Assembly (NCBI GenBank): GCA_029266635.1 | Contig: JAQSWM010000001.1 | Span: 124,001 to 188,000 of the forward strand | DNA length: 64,000 nucleotides | Reading direction: 5' to 3' | DNA from: Sphingobacteriaceae bacterium | GTDB taxonomy: Bacteria; Bacteroidota; Bacteroidia; Sphingobacteriales; Sphingobacteriaceae | In this document: positions 27,559 through 36,187 of the stretch, piece after piece | Numbering within the stretch: the stretch's first letter is position 1 | Layout of the letters: each line of letters begins with the position of its first letter | Program-made: the position numbers and the translations under genes | Notes under the pieces: model-generated | The model's input: only the letters and a program-made list of their open reading frames with translations | Databases searched by the model: none | Told to the model about the DNA's origin: nothing

Positions 27559-29127
27559 ATGAGTTTAGACCACGAACAAGATTTTAGCCGAAGCACCAAA
27601 AACAGTGCTGCGCCCGAGCGCCGCACACGATTAAATAACTTAGTAAGCGGATTGGGAAAACTTCCGCCGCAGGCTGTTGACCTGGAAGAAGCCGTACTTG
27701 GAGCACTTATGCTTGAGAAAGACGCTCTTTCTGCCGTTATCGACATTTTGAAGCCTGAAATATTCTATAAAGAAAGCCATCAAAAGATTTTTGAAGCAAT
27801 TACCGTACTGTTTCAGAAGTCCTCCCCCGTCGATATTTTGACTGTGACTGCCCAAATGCGCCAGTTAGGAACGCTGGAGATGATTGGCGGTGCATACTAC
27901 ATCACAGAACTTACCAACCGCGTTGCCTCAGCGGCAAACATTGAATATCATTCCCGGATTATCTCTCAAAAGTTCATCCAACGGGAACTGATCCGCATTT
28001 CTACGGAGATTATTCAGAATGCGTACGAGGACACGTCAGACATTTTCGATCTTCTTGATCATGCAGAGAAGAACCTGTTCGAGATAGCGCAAAACAACCT
28101 TCGCCGTGATTCAAGGAAAATGGACGACATCGTTCGGGAATCTTTGGAAACGCTTGAGAAATTAAAAGATAAAACTGACGGGCTAACCGGCGTACCTTCC
28201 GGCTTTACAGCGCTTGACCGGATGACCTCTGGCTGGCAACCTTCCGATTTAGTTATTATCGCTGCCCGTCCCGCGATGGGAAAAACAGCTTTTGTGTTGA
28301 GCTGTGCCCGAAACGCTGCTGTTCAGTTCAAGAAACCCGTGGTAGTTTTCTCGCTTGAGATGTCGTCTGTTCAGTTGGTAAATCGTCTGATTTCTGGCGA
28401 AACTGAAATTGAGCAGGAGAAAATCCGAAAGGGCAATCTCGCTGAATGGGAATGGGCGCAGATGCACTCGAAGATTGGCGGGCTTACTGAAGCTCCTTTG
28501 TTCATCGACGATACTCCTGCGTTGAACATCTTTGAGTTCCGGGCCAAGTGCCGCAGGCTGAAAGCACAGTACGATATTCAGATGATCATCATTGACTACT
28601 TGCAATTGATGCATGGCAAAGGCGACAGCAAAGGCGGGAATCGGGAGCAGGAAATTGGTAGTATTTCACGAGCATTGAAATCAGTGGCGAAGGAATTGAA
28701 TGTGCCTGTTATTGCACTTTCTCAGTTGAGTCGTGCGGTTGAAAATCGCCCGGGAGGAAGCAAGCGGCCAATGTTATCGGATTTACGTGAATCGGGTTCT
28801 ATTGAGCAGGATGCGGATATGGTTTTGTTCCTTTATCGTCCGGAATATTACGGGCTTACAGAGGATGAGCAGGGACGTTCAACTGTTGGCGTGGGCGAGG
28901 TTATCATTGCCAAGCACAGGAACGGTGAGACGGGCACAGTGCCACTGAAATTCGTAGGCAAGTATGTGAAGTTCCAGGATTTGGATGAGGATTTCACAAA
29001 TCCATCATCTTTCAGCAGCAATGATCCGTTTGCCGGCATGGCGCCTTCGGCCGATTTTGAAAAGCCAAACAACTTTATCATCCGTCCATCAAGAATGGAT
29101 GATATTGATGAAGAACCGCCGTTTTAA
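27559..29127 (+). CDS. dnaB: Replicative DNA helicase DnaB
   Basis: A 522-residue protein with the DnaB N-terminal helical domain (P-P-Q-A-V-D-L-E-E-A-V-L-G-A-L-M near residues 34-49), a linker helix and the RecA-like ATPase domain (Walker A A-R-P-A-M-G-K-T-A-F, Walker B I-I-I-D-Y-L-Q-L-M, sensor A-L-S-Q-L-S-R, D-L-R-E-S-G-S-I-E-Q-D-A-D arginine-finger region). The family name is secure. A Bacteroidota-style C-terminal tail rich in Ser, Asn and Pro follows the ATPase. A very strong terminator lies just after the stop. Confidence 0.97.
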   Translation: MSLDHEQDFSRSTKNSAAPERRTRLNNLVSGLGKLPPQAVDLEEAVLGALMLEKDALSAVIDILKPEIFYKESHQKIFEAITVLFQKSSPVDILTVTAQMRQLGTLEMIGGAYYITELTNRVASAANIEYHSRIISQKFIQRELIRISTEIIQNAYEDTSDIFDLLDHAEKNLFEIAQNNLRRDSRKMDDIVRESLETLEKLKDKTDGLTGVPSGFTALDRMTSGWQPSDLVIIAARPAMGKTAFVLSCARNAAVQFKKPVVVFSLEMSSVQLVNRLISGETEIEQEKIRKGNLAEWEWAQMHSKIGGLTEAPLFIDDTPALNIFEFRAKCRRLKAQYDIQMIIIDYLQLMHGKGDSKGGNREQEIGSISRALKSVAKELNVPVIALSQLSRAVENRPGGSKRPMLSDLRESGSIEQDADMVLFLYRPEYYGLTEDEQGRSTVGVGEVIIAKHRNGETGTVPLKFVGKYVKFQDLDEDFTNPSSFSSNDPFAGMAPSADFEKPNNFIIRPSRMDDIDEEPPF

Positions 29128-29130
29128 TTG

Positions 29131-29169
29131 TACTGAGCGCAGTTAAAGAATAACTGCGCTCAGTATTTT
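29131..29169 (+). terminator. Strong intrinsic terminator after dnaB
   Basis: A perfect 15-bp stem (TACTGAGCGCAGTTA with its complement) and a 5-base loop, then TTTT. It starts three bases after the dnaB stop and ends just before the stop of the convergent FMN-binding protein gene. Confidence 0.9.
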
Positions 29170-29170
29170 G

Positions 29171-29710
29171 TTAGTCTACTTCCAGTCTTCCTTCAATAGA
29201 ATCATCAAGTGTTTTGCCGGAAACCATTGATACAGCCATCTTCAGGAATGCGACTACGTTTCCATGCTTGTTATCCCAGTAATAGCCCTGCGTTGGAGAA
29301 ACTTTGATTACGCTTATTCGTGGATCATCCTTGCCCTCGGTAAACCATACCTTCACTATTGGCTCCCACAGCTCTTCTATTTTTTGTCGGTCGTCATAAA
29401 TCTCTGCGATACCGTACACACTCATAAATGCAGAGTGTTTTGAGCCCTGAAAAAGTAACTGTACGAAAGGATCTTTAGTTAATTCATCGTTTTTGTGGCT
29501 GTCTTTGCTGCTCAGGAACCAAATGTTCCCCGCATCATCAACCTTCTGAGCCGCCATAGGCCGGGTAGAAAACGGAAGGCCCGTTTTAATGTTGGAGCAG
29601 AAAAAGCACGAGTCTGCTTTCTCCGCTAACTCTTTTAATTTTTTTACTGCCTCGGGACCGCCGAGATCTTTCATGTTATCTTCCGGTTGGTTTTGATTGA
29701 TGCTGTCCAT
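29171..29710 (-). CDS. Pyridoxamine 5'-phosphate oxidase-like general stress protein
   Basis: A 179-residue split-barrel flavin-binding-type protein of the COG3871 general stress family. Typical features: T-G-L-P-F-S-T-R-P-M near residue 44-53, G-N-I-W-F-L-S-S-K-D-S-H-K, V-Q-L-L-F-Q-G-S-K-H-S-A-F-M-S-V-Y-G-I-A-E and the late W-F-T-E-G-K-D-D-P-R-I. These proteins bind FMN or F420-like cofactors; the reaction is not known. A 15-bp perfect palindrome sits in its upstream region. Confidence 0.85.
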   Translation of the reverse strand: MDSINQNQPEDNMKDLGGPEAVKKLKELAEKADSCFFCSNIKTGLPFSTRPMAAQKVDDAGNIWFLSSKDSHKNDELTKDPFVQLLFQGSKHSAFMSVYGIAEIYDDRQKIEELWEPIVKVWFTEGKDDPRISVIKVSPTQGYYWDNKHGNVVAFLKMAVSMVSGKTLDDSIEGRLEVD

Positions 29711-29981
29711 GTTTTTCAGTTAAGTAGTTTATGATAAACTGATAAATACGGGAATTGTTGAGGCGAAGATTGGACGCATTTGCCGATTACGGTAAAGCTG
29801 CGTCTAAGCACGTGTTTGCAGGCGGCCAGCAGGGGCTTTCAATATTTCAGGAAAACTTAAAACAAACTTTTAAGTTGAGCAGGGCCAGCAAACATTTTTA
29901 CCCGCATTCAAACAGCAAAGTAGCAGAAGTTTGGTTAGATTTTGGGGAGAGGCGATTTACAAAGCCTGTTTGAAGTGGTAA
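29711..29981. other. Gap without a supported gene
   Basis: 270 bases between the stress protein start and the PspC gene stop. The only notable element is AGTTTATGATAAACT at 29726-29740, a perfect palindrome around one base, 15 bases upstream of the stress protein gene, possibly its operator. A 72-codon frame (29755-29973, TTG start) shows no family likeness and is not called. Confidence 0.5.
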
Positions 29982-30203
29982 TTAAAAATCCCATATCCTG
30001 GTACGGATACGCTTCACATAACCGCGGATATCGAGCACAAAGGCAGCAAGAAAGTAGAAGATGACGGGAAAACCGACTGCAAGAAAGGATGCATATATAA
30101 AAAACAGCCGGATTTTCGACATGGAAATATTTAGCCTCTCGCCTAAATAGGCACAAACACCAAATGATTGCCTTTCAAAATATGTGAAAATTCGTTGCAG
30201 CAT
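29982..30203 (-). CDS. PspC-domain small membrane protein
   Basis: A 73-residue protein with the PspC pattern: R-x-x-x-x-x-F-G-V-C-A-Y-L-G-E-R-L-N-I-S-M-S-K-I-R-L near residues 13-32, then a single long hydrophobic segment and a basic tail. Full PspC proteins help sense envelope stress; this short form is the domain alone. It starts one base after the DUF2851 stop, so it is the last gene of that operon. Confidence 0.75.
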   Translation of the reverse strand: MLQRIFTYFERQSFGVCAYLGERLNISMSKIRLFFIYASFLAVGFPVIFYFLAAFVLDIRGYVKRIRTRIWDF

Positions 30204-30204
30204 T

Positions 30205-31488
30205 TTAGGCTGTATTGATCAATTTAACGCCAATTCCACAAGTTAAGCATTTTTTCGTGTCGCAGTACATTTTTTTTAATTGTAGCAGCGCCTGTGAAGA
30301 ATCGGCTTGTTCAGGCTTTAACCCTATACTGCTAAACCGTTTGATGATGTGATTTGTTTCAGCAGGCAAAGATTCAAGTAAAGTTAGGGCTCTGTTCACA
30401 TAACTTTCCTTGCCCATGTACCTGCCATAGCTGAATAGAAATACGGCAACGGTATTTAAAAGTATGTTGTTTATAGAATCGTCACCTAACTGCGGAGAAG
30501 ACTTTCCGGTTTCTTTATCAAACCTGAAATGAGTCTGCCAATATGGATTTACCGGAAGTTCGCTGAACATAGCCTTTAAGGCTTTCACATCTTTAACTTC
30601 AACAACCTTAGCAAATAAATAGCTTGATTTAACTACCAGTGCTGCGAACTGCGCTAATCGCAAAGTGGGAAAGTTCTGTGGCCGCAGACGAAGGAATTTC
30701 CATAAGTAAGCGTCGATCGGCTGAAGATTATATTTCTTTCCTAGGAAGTCGTATTCGTCCTTTAGCTTTCGGGGATACTCATCTTCTAAAACCTGATTGA
30801 GAAAACCAGACTGTCCAAATACCAGCGCTTCTATTTGCGAAGCATCACTCTTGTGTTTTGCAAGGATTTGCTGCGGCAGTGAGCGGGCAAAAAGCTCAAA
30901 AGGAGCCGAATTCGTTTTGAATCCGAAGTTGCGGGCGAGCATCACGTAAAAGGCATCGTCCCAACTGCCTTTATATTGCTGGAGAAGCTGGTTTACCTCT
31001 GCGGATTTACTTTCAAGCCGCTCCACAAGTACACGCGAAAGCCAGCTTTTCACATGAAAGCTATCCACTCCGGAAAGGAGCTTTTCGCAGGGAATCCAGT
31101 TGAGGTTCTGCATCAAACCATGATACTTCTGCTCTACATCGGACGGGATGCGCCCCCCAAGCACCAGGACAGGGATCTTAGTTCCATCTGGACGGGAAAT
31201 CTCCTGATCATGCTGATAAACTACATGAAGAATTACATTGTCGTATGCCCTGTCGCTGCTATGCTGATGCCGCTCCCAATCGGACGAGCGCAAATGGATC
31301 TCCACATTCCCCGCCCAGGTCTCCTCTCCGATCCTGATCTTCGCCTGCTCAAAATCCGGACCTGCATTTTTATTGTGGATGCCTACAGCTAAGATTTCAA
31401 GTGCCTCGCCGTCAATCGTACAATGGTTCTCCTTATCAAAAAGCCTGAATTGCCAGACATAATGCAGAAGATCTTCGTTGAAATGCAT
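30205..31488 (-). CDS. DUF2851 family protein
   Basis: A 427-residue cytoplasmic protein whose opening (M-H-F-N-E-D-L-L-H-Y-V-W-Q-F-R-L-F) and following G-P-D-F-x-x-A-K-I-R-I-G and G-N-V-E-I-H-x-x-S-S-D-W segments are characteristic of DUF2851, common in Bacteroidota and without a known function. The region near residues 55-120 has the spacing of acidic and His residues seen in nuclease-like folds, but this is only a resemblance. A C-terminal Cys pair pattern (C-D-T-K-K-C-L-T-C-G) may bind a metal. Confidence 0.8.
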   Translation of the reverse strand: MHFNEDLLHYVWQFRLFDKENHCTIDGEALEILAVGIHNKNAGPDFEQAKIRIGEETWAGNVEIHLRSSDWERHQHSSDRAYDNVILHVVYQHDQEISRPDGTKIPVLVLGGRIPSDVEQKYHGLMQNLNWIPCEKLLSGVDSFHVKSWLSRVLVERLESKSAEVNQLLQQYKGSWDDAFYVMLARNFGFKTNSAPFELFARSLPQQILAKHKSDASQIEALVFGQSGFLNQVLEDEYPRKLKDEYDFLGKKYNLQPIDAYLWKFLRLRPQNFPTLRLAQFAALVVKSSYLFAKVVEVKDVKALKAMFSELPVNPYWQTHFRFDKETGKSSPQLGDDSINNILLNTVAVFLFSYGRYMGKESYVNRALTLLESLPAETNHIIKRFSSIGLKPEQADSSQALLQLKKMYCDTKKCLTCGIGVKLINTA

Positions 31489-31536
31489 TCATAAATTTAG
31501 TGAAGATTATTGGAGAACGAAATAGGGCGAAAAGCT

Positions 31537-32427
31537 TCAGAACTCGCCTTCCACGCCTAATCCAAAAAGTGCAAAGTCGTACTTTACAGGATCAGCAGGA
31601 TCAAACTCCCGCAGCCTTTCCGTAAGCTCAAGCGCCGTTTGCCAGTCCACCTGTTTGCGTTTAATCAGCCCCAACCTGCGGGCAACACGCTCAACATGGA
31701 CATCACAGGGACAAACGAGCTGGGCAGGACTGATCCGGTTCCAGATGCCAAAATCTACGCCTTGATCATCCTTCCGAACCATCCACCTAAGAAACATATT
31801 AAGCCGCTTACAGGTAGATTTCTGTACGGGTGAGCTTACGTGTTTGATAGTGCGGCGGGGAAAATCGGGCTGGCTAAAGAAATAGGGACGGAAATAATTT
31901 AAATTCTCTTCCGTTGTTTTCTGTGGCTGATTCAGTTCATGTGCAAAGCAGGCTGGAGAACTTAGTTCCTGAGAAGCCGGAACAGTATCTCCGATTAAAA
32001 AATCATTGCGGAATTCTGAGTTCTTGTTCTTCGCAACTTTCGGCAGAAAAGCATCTTCAAGCGAATCAAATTCCTGGTAATGTTTGTGAAAGAAGCTAAC
32101 GAAATAAAGCAAGTCCGTGTCGTTGAAAGTGCGGTGTTTAAAGCCAAGCAGCCGCTTCAGTCCGTCATTAGCATGCTCAAGCACAAACTTGTACGGCTCT
32201 CCGCCCATACGCTCTATCAGTTCGTTGCATTTGTTGATGATGGTTTTCCTTTGTCCCCATGCTAACATAGCAGCAAAAAAACCCATGATTTCAATGTCCT
32301 GCTTTAACGAGAACTGGTGAGGAATGACAATCGGATCGTTCTTGATAAAGTCAGGACGGTTGTATTGATCGACTTTTGAGTCGAGGAATCGCTTGAGGGC
32401 TACACCAGATTCGAAGCTGGCAGGCAT
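31537..32427 (-). CDS. TIGR02757 family protein
   Basis: A 296-residue soluble protein matching the TIGR02757 family of Bacteroidota and relatives (L-x-x-F-L-D-S-K-V-D-Q-Y-N-R-P-D-F near the N-terminus, A-A-M-L-A-W-G-Q-R-K-T-I-I-N-K, L-N-M-F-L-R-W-M-V-R, P-C-D-V-H-V-E-R-V-A-R-R-L-G-L). The last motif resembles helix-hairpin-helix DNA glycosylases (D-x-H-V-x-R), so a nucleic-acid role is possible. Its ATG overlaps the metB stop by one base (TAATG), indicating coupled translation. Confidence 0.8.
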   Translation of the reverse strand: MPASFESGVALKRFLDSKVDQYNRPDFIKNDPIVIPHQFSLKQDIEIMGFFAAMLAWGQRKTIINKCNELIERMGGEPYKFVLEHANDGLKRLLGFKHRTFNDTDLLYFVSFFHKHYQEFDSLEDAFLPKVAKNKNSEFRNDFLIGDTVPASQELSSPACFAHELNQPQKTTEENLNYFRPYFFSQPDFPRRTIKHVSSPVQKSTCKRLNMFLRWMVRKDDQGVDFGIWNRISPAQLVCPCDVHVERVARRLGLIKRKQVDWQTALELTERLREFDPADPVKYDFALFGLGVEGEF

Positions 32428-33566
32428 TATCCTAGCACCTGCTTCAAATCCTCCAGCAAATCTTCAATATCCTCCACTCCCACACTCAGGCGAAGCAGGT
32501 TATCCACCACTCCGGCTTTCTCCCGTTCTTCTTTGGGGATAGATCCATGGGTCATGCTCACCGGATGATTAATCAAAGATTCCACACCGCCCAGCGACTC
32601 CGCCAGTGCGAACACCTTGAAAGACGACGCAATTCTAAACGTTTCCTGCAGATCAGCGTCCTTCAGCACAAGGGAAATCATCCCACCAAAATCACGCATC
32701 TGCCTTTTAGCCACTTCATGATTTGGGCTGTCTTCAAAGCCCGGCCAATAAATCGTTTCCACACGCGGATGGCTCTTCAGGAACTGCGCAACCGCCCGGC
32801 CGTTCTCGCAATGAGCCTTCATCCGCAGATGCAAAGTTTTAATTCCCCGCAACACCAGAAAACTGTCCATTGGCCCCGGCGTGGCGCCGCAGGCATTGTA
32901 GATGAACCAAAGGCGTTTGTACAAATCTTCATCGTTGAGCATCAGTGCGCCCATCACCACATCCGAATGCCCGCCGATGTACTTTGTAACTGAATGCATA
33001 ACAATATCAGCACCCAGATCAATCGGGTTTTGCAGGTATGGAGATGCAAAGGTATTATCAACTGTTAACAGAATGTTGTGTTGCTTTGCAATTTTCGCGA
33101 CAGCCGCAATATCCACCACCTGCATAGTAGGGTTTGTAGGAGTTTCGATCCAGATCAACTTAGTTTTATCGCTCACATATGAACGGATAATCTCAGGATC
33201 GGAAAGATCCAGGAAGTGAAATTTGATTCCGTAGTTGGTGAATATCTTGGTAAAGATTCGGTAAGAACCGCCATACAAATCATTCCCGGTAATTACTTCA
33301 TCACCTGGGGAAAGTAGTTTCAATACCGCGTCTGTAGCTCCCATCCCGCTCGAAAAAGCTAATCCAAACTTCGCATTCTCAAGTGCAGCGAGGCAGGCTT
33401 CCAATGCAGCCCGGGTCGGGTTCGTTCCGCGGGAATACTCATAACCTTTGTTATCGCCCGGCGATTTCTGCCAGTAAGTTGAGGTTTGGTAAATAGGCGT
33501 CATGATTGCGCCTGTTGTTGGATCGGGCTCCTGGCCTGCGTGTATTGCTTTGGTGGCGAACTTCAT
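32427..33566 (-). CDS. metB: Cystathionine gamma-synthase/gamma-lyase-type PLP enzyme
   Basis: A 379-residue Cys/Met-metabolism PLP enzyme. The N-terminal F-A-T-K-A-I-H-A-G-Q-E-P-D-P-x-T-G-A, Y-x-Y-S-R-G-T-N-P-T-R, S-S-G-M-G-A, D-N-T-F-A-S-P-Y-L-Q and Schiff-base lysine region H-S-V-T-K-Y-I-G-G-H are intact. The reaction (trans-sulfuration from cysteine to methionine, or the lyase direction) cannot be decided from sequence, so the symbol is provisional. It heads a minus-strand operon and lies divergent from egtB; both concern sulfur amino acids. Confidence 0.85.
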   Translation of the reverse strand: MKFATKAIHAGQEPDPTTGAIMTPIYQTSTYWQKSPGDNKGYEYSRGTNPTRAALEACLAALENAKFGLAFSSGMGATDAVLKLLSPGDEVITGNDLYGGSYRIFTKIFTNYGIKFHFLDLSDPEIIRSYVSDKTKLIWIETPTNPTMQVVDIAAVAKIAKQHNILLTVDNTFASPYLQNPIDLGADIVMHSVTKYIGGHSDVVMGALMLNDEDLYKRLWFIYNACGATPGPMDSFLVLRGIKTLHLRMKAHCENGRAVAQFLKSHPRVETIYWPGFEDSPNHEVAKRQMRDFGGMISLVLKDADLQETFRIASSFKVFALAESLGGVESLINHPVSMTHGSIPKEEREKAGVVDNLLRLSVGVEDIEDLLEDLKQVLG

Positions 33567-33689
33567 ATGAATGGATCTATTGAGGCGAAATTAATATTCT
33601 ACATTGAAAACTGCACAGCATGGACATCCGGCTGCAAGCATACAGCGTAAGAACATTATAATGCTACCGATGTTTACCGTTCTACATTC

Positions 33690-34844
33690 ATGCTAATGCT
33701 TTTAGATAAATATCGAACGACCAGGAAACGCAGCGAAGACATTTGCGCTCCTCTTGAAACTGAGGATTACGTTGTTCAGCCTGTTGCGGATGTGAGCCCG
33801 CCGAAGTGGCACCTTGGGCACACCTCCTGGTTTTTCGAAACCTTCGTTCTTAAACCTCACGTGGAAGGCTATTGTGAGTTTAACCCAGATTACAATTACC
33901 TGTACAATAGTTATTATGAAAGTGTCGGCGCTCGCGTTGTACGCACTAATCGTGGGAATATCAGCCGCCCCGGTGTAGAAGAAATTTACAGCTATCGCAA
34001 GTATGTTGATGCAGCAATGGAAGCTTTCCTGGCTTCAGAACACCCGAAGCTGCCAGAGCTCAACTCTTTAATTATTCTCGGGCTTAATCACGAGGAACAG
34101 CATCAGGAGCTGTTGTTAACCGACATCAAGTACATCCTCGGGCACAATCCGCTGCTGCCAGTCTACAAAAATAAACCTGCTGAAGATATTCCCGCTCAAT
34201 CTTCTGATTTCACCAGTATCCCGGAAGGTATTTATGAGATTGGCTACAAAGGCACAGACTTCTGCTTCGACAATGAGTTGGGCGTACATAGGGTTTATCT
34301 GCACTCCTATGATATTTGCAATTCGCTGGTGAGCAATGCCGATTATCTGGAATTTATGAATGCTGGCGGCTATCGCGATTTTAAATTCTGGCATTCAGAA
34401 GGCTGGGATTGGGTTAACTCTAATCATGTTGATTGCCCGATGTACTGGCACAACATTGACGACGAATGGTTTAACTATACGTTCAACGGTCTGCAGCCAC
34501 TAAATACTGACCAGCCGGTTGCTCACATCAGCTATTATGAAGCCTGGGCATATGCAAACTGGAAAGGTATGCGGCTGCCAACTGAGTTTGAGTGGGAAAT
34601 TGCTTCGGAACAATTTAACTGGGGCACGCGTTGGGAATGGACAGAAAGTGCCTACCTGCCGTATCCTGGATTTAAAAAAGCTGAAGGTGCCATAGGCGAA
34701 TACAATGGCAAATTTATGGTTAGCCAGATGGTACTGCGGGGCGCATCCGAAGCTACGTCACCCGGGCATAGCCGCAATACCTACCGCAACTTCTTTCACC
34801 CCTCTTCACGATGGCAATTCACCGGCATACGGCTGGCAAAATAA
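33690..34844 (+). CDS. egtB: Ergothioneine biosynthesis sulfoxide synthase EgtB
   Basis: A 384-residue non-heme iron enzyme that joins hercynine and a thiol (gamma-glutamylcysteine or cysteine) with O2. The DinB-like N-terminal domain carries the iron ligands: H41-L-G-H44, then H134-E-E-Q-H138-Q-E. The C-terminal FGE-sulfatase domain follows (S-N-A-D-Y-L-E-F, R-L-P-T-E-F-E-W-E, W-E-W-T-E-S, Y-R-N-F-F). At the usual R-G-G-S-C-A-T position this protein reads R-G-A-S-E-A-T, so no Cys is present there. egtD follows after one base, giving the two-gene pathway core. Confidence 0.92.
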   Translation: MLMLLDKYRTTRKRSEDICAPLETEDYVVQPVADVSPPKWHLGHTSWFFETFVLKPHVEGYCEFNPDYNYLYNSYYESVGARVVRTNRGNISRPGVEEIYSYRKYVDAAMEAFLASEHPKLPELNSLIILGLNHEEQHQELLLTDIKYILGHNPLLPVYKNKPAEDIPAQSSDFTSIPEGIYEIGYKGTDFCFDNELGVHRVYLHSYDICNSLVSNADYLEFMNAGGYRDFKFWHSEGWDWVNSNHVDCPMYWHNIDDEWFNYTFNGLQPLNTDQPVAHISYYEAWAYANWKGMRLPTEFEWEIASEQFNWGTRWEWTESAYLPYPGFKKAEGAIGEYNGKFMVSQMVLRGASEATSPGHSRNTYRNFFHPSSRWQFTGIRLAK

Positions 34845-34845
34845 T

Positions 34846-35826
34846 ATGGACCAAACTAAGCACGCTCATAACGAACAAACATTTCGTGATAGTCAGTTTT
34901 ACGCGGATGCAATCCGGGGGCTATCGGCTTCACCGAAATACCTGCAATCAAAATACTTCTACGATACTGAAGGCGACATCCTGTTTCAGAAAATTATGAA
35001 GTCCCCGGAATATTATCTCACCAATTGCGAACTGGAGATCCTTTCCGGACAAACCGGCGAAATAGCAGATGCAATCTTAAACAGGTTTACCGAATTCGAC
35101 CTTGTTGAACTTGGTGCCGGCGATGCGCTTAAATCTTCCTACCTGCTAAATACTTTGCTCAAACGCAAGGCAGATTTCACTTATATGCCGATTGACATTT
35201 CAGCGCATGTTATACAGCAACTGGAACAAAACCTGCCTAAGAAATTATCGGGGCTGAAGCTTACAGGACTAAACGGCGAGTATTTTCCGATGCTGAAAGA
35301 AGCAAACAGGCTTTCAAAAAGAAAGAAAGTCATTCTGTTACTTGGTGCAAATCTTGGAAACATGTTGCCATCGCAGGCGCAGGTTTTCTGCAATGAACTC
35401 CGAAGGAATGTTAAGGAGGGCGATATCCTACTGATCGGATTTGACCTAAAAAAACATCCCAAAACCATCCTGAGCGCCTATGATGATGAGGCAGGCATCA
35501 CCAGAGAATTCAACCTTAACCTCTTGAAAAGAATAAACCGGGAGTTGGATGGCGATTTTAATGTGAAGGCTTTTGAACATTATGCCACTTACGACCCGCA
35601 AACCGGCAGCTGCAAAAGCTATCTGATTAGCCTTGAGAAACAGCGGGTGCATATCGGCGGAAAGCCATTCCAATTCCAAAAAGATGAATTTATTGCAATG
35701 GAGATATCGCAGAAATACGATGTGGAGGAAGTCAATACCATGGCTAGAAACGCCGGGTTTGAGTCTGTGGCCTATTTTTATGATTCAAAAAACTGGTTTT
35801 TAGATGTTTTATGGCAATGTGACTAA
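34846..35826 (+). CDS. egtD: L-histidine N-alpha-methyltransferase EgtD
   Basis: A 326-residue SAM enzyme that trimethylates histidine to hercynine, the first step of ergothioneine synthesis. It starts at ATG 34846 (MDQTKHAHNE), one base after the egtB stop; an earlier in-frame start would lie inside egtB. Recognisable motifs: P-K-Y-L-Q-S-K-Y-F-Y-D, S-P-E-Y-Y-L-T-N-C-E, V-E-L-G-A-G-D-A-L-K-S, Y-M-P-I-D-I-S, L-L-G-A-N-L-G-N and the late substrate-binding Y-x-x-Y-D-P-Q-T-G. No egtA, egtC or egtE is nearby. Confidence 0.93.
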   Translation: MDQTKHAHNEQTFRDSQFYADAIRGLSASPKYLQSKYFYDTEGDILFQKIMKSPEYYLTNCELEILSGQTGEIADAILNRFTEFDLVELGAGDALKSSYLLNTLLKRKADFTYMPIDISAHVIQQLEQNLPKKLSGLKLTGLNGEYFPMLKEANRLSKRKKVILLLGANLGNMLPSQAQVFCNELRRNVKEGDILLIGFDLKKHPKTILSAYDDEAGITREFNLNLLKRINRELDGDFNVKAFEHYATYDPQTGSCKSYLISLEKQRVHIGGKPFQFQKDEFIAMEISQKYDVEEVNTMARNAGFESVAYFYDSKNWFLDVLWQCD

Positions 35827-35893
35827 AAATTCAAAATCTGTAAACACTTCCGGGCTCATTGTTGTACTAAATAATACAATAGACAGGAAAGAT

Positions 35894-36079
35894 ATGGCAA
35901 GATACGTGACTCTACTAATTAACAATGAAGCTATGGCATTGGAGAAAAAAAGCATCATAGCAATAGAACCGCATACGGGCGGAACCAGAATAATTGTAAA
36001 GGATGACAAGCCTGGCAAGAAAACAGAATATTTTACCAGAACTAATTACGATTACGTGGTAGAGGCTTACCAATCGTAA
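35894..36079 (+). CDS. Hypothetical protein (61 aa)
   Basis: A small basic protein starting at ATG 35894 (MARYVTLLINNEAMALEKKS). Its frame runs back to 35804 with a non-ATG start, overlapping egtD, which I think less likely. The predicted pattern is four or five beta strands (Y-V-T-L-L-I, S-I-I-A-I-E, T-R-I-I-V-K) and no membrane segment. Not recognised. It may share the egtBD transcript (67-base gap). Confidence 0.5.
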   Translation: MARYVTLLINNEAMALEKKSIIAIEPHTGGTRIIVKDDKPGKKTEYFTRTNYDYVVEAYQS

Positions 36080-36094
36080 TTAAAATGGAAAGAC

Positions 36095-36187
36095 ATGATT
36101 GTTCCGATTTTAATAGGAGTGGTTTTCGTCGCGATAGTTGGTGCCGTGTTCTTTTCTAGTGGAAAACGTGATATAAAGAAGCCATGA
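36095..36187 (+). CDS. 30-residue single-span membrane peptide
   Basis: ATG 36095 opens 30 codons: MIVPILIGVVFVAIVGAVFF followed by S-S-G-K-R-D-I-K-K-P and TGA. That is one hydrophobic span with a short basic tail, positive inside. Its stop overlaps the next gene's start in ATGA (36184-36187), a standard sign of translational coupling, so it is probably a real gene although very short. No function known. Confidence 0.55.
   Translation: MIVPILIGVVFVAIVGAVFFSSGKRDIKKP

Noticed and set aside
29755-29973. 72-codon plus-strand frame
   Set aside because: TTG start, no family likeness, no domain pattern and isolated position.
34705-34845. Longer start of egtD inside egtB
   Set aside because: The added residues are the out-of-frame reading of conserved egtB sequence; ATG 34846 directly after the egtB stop is normal.
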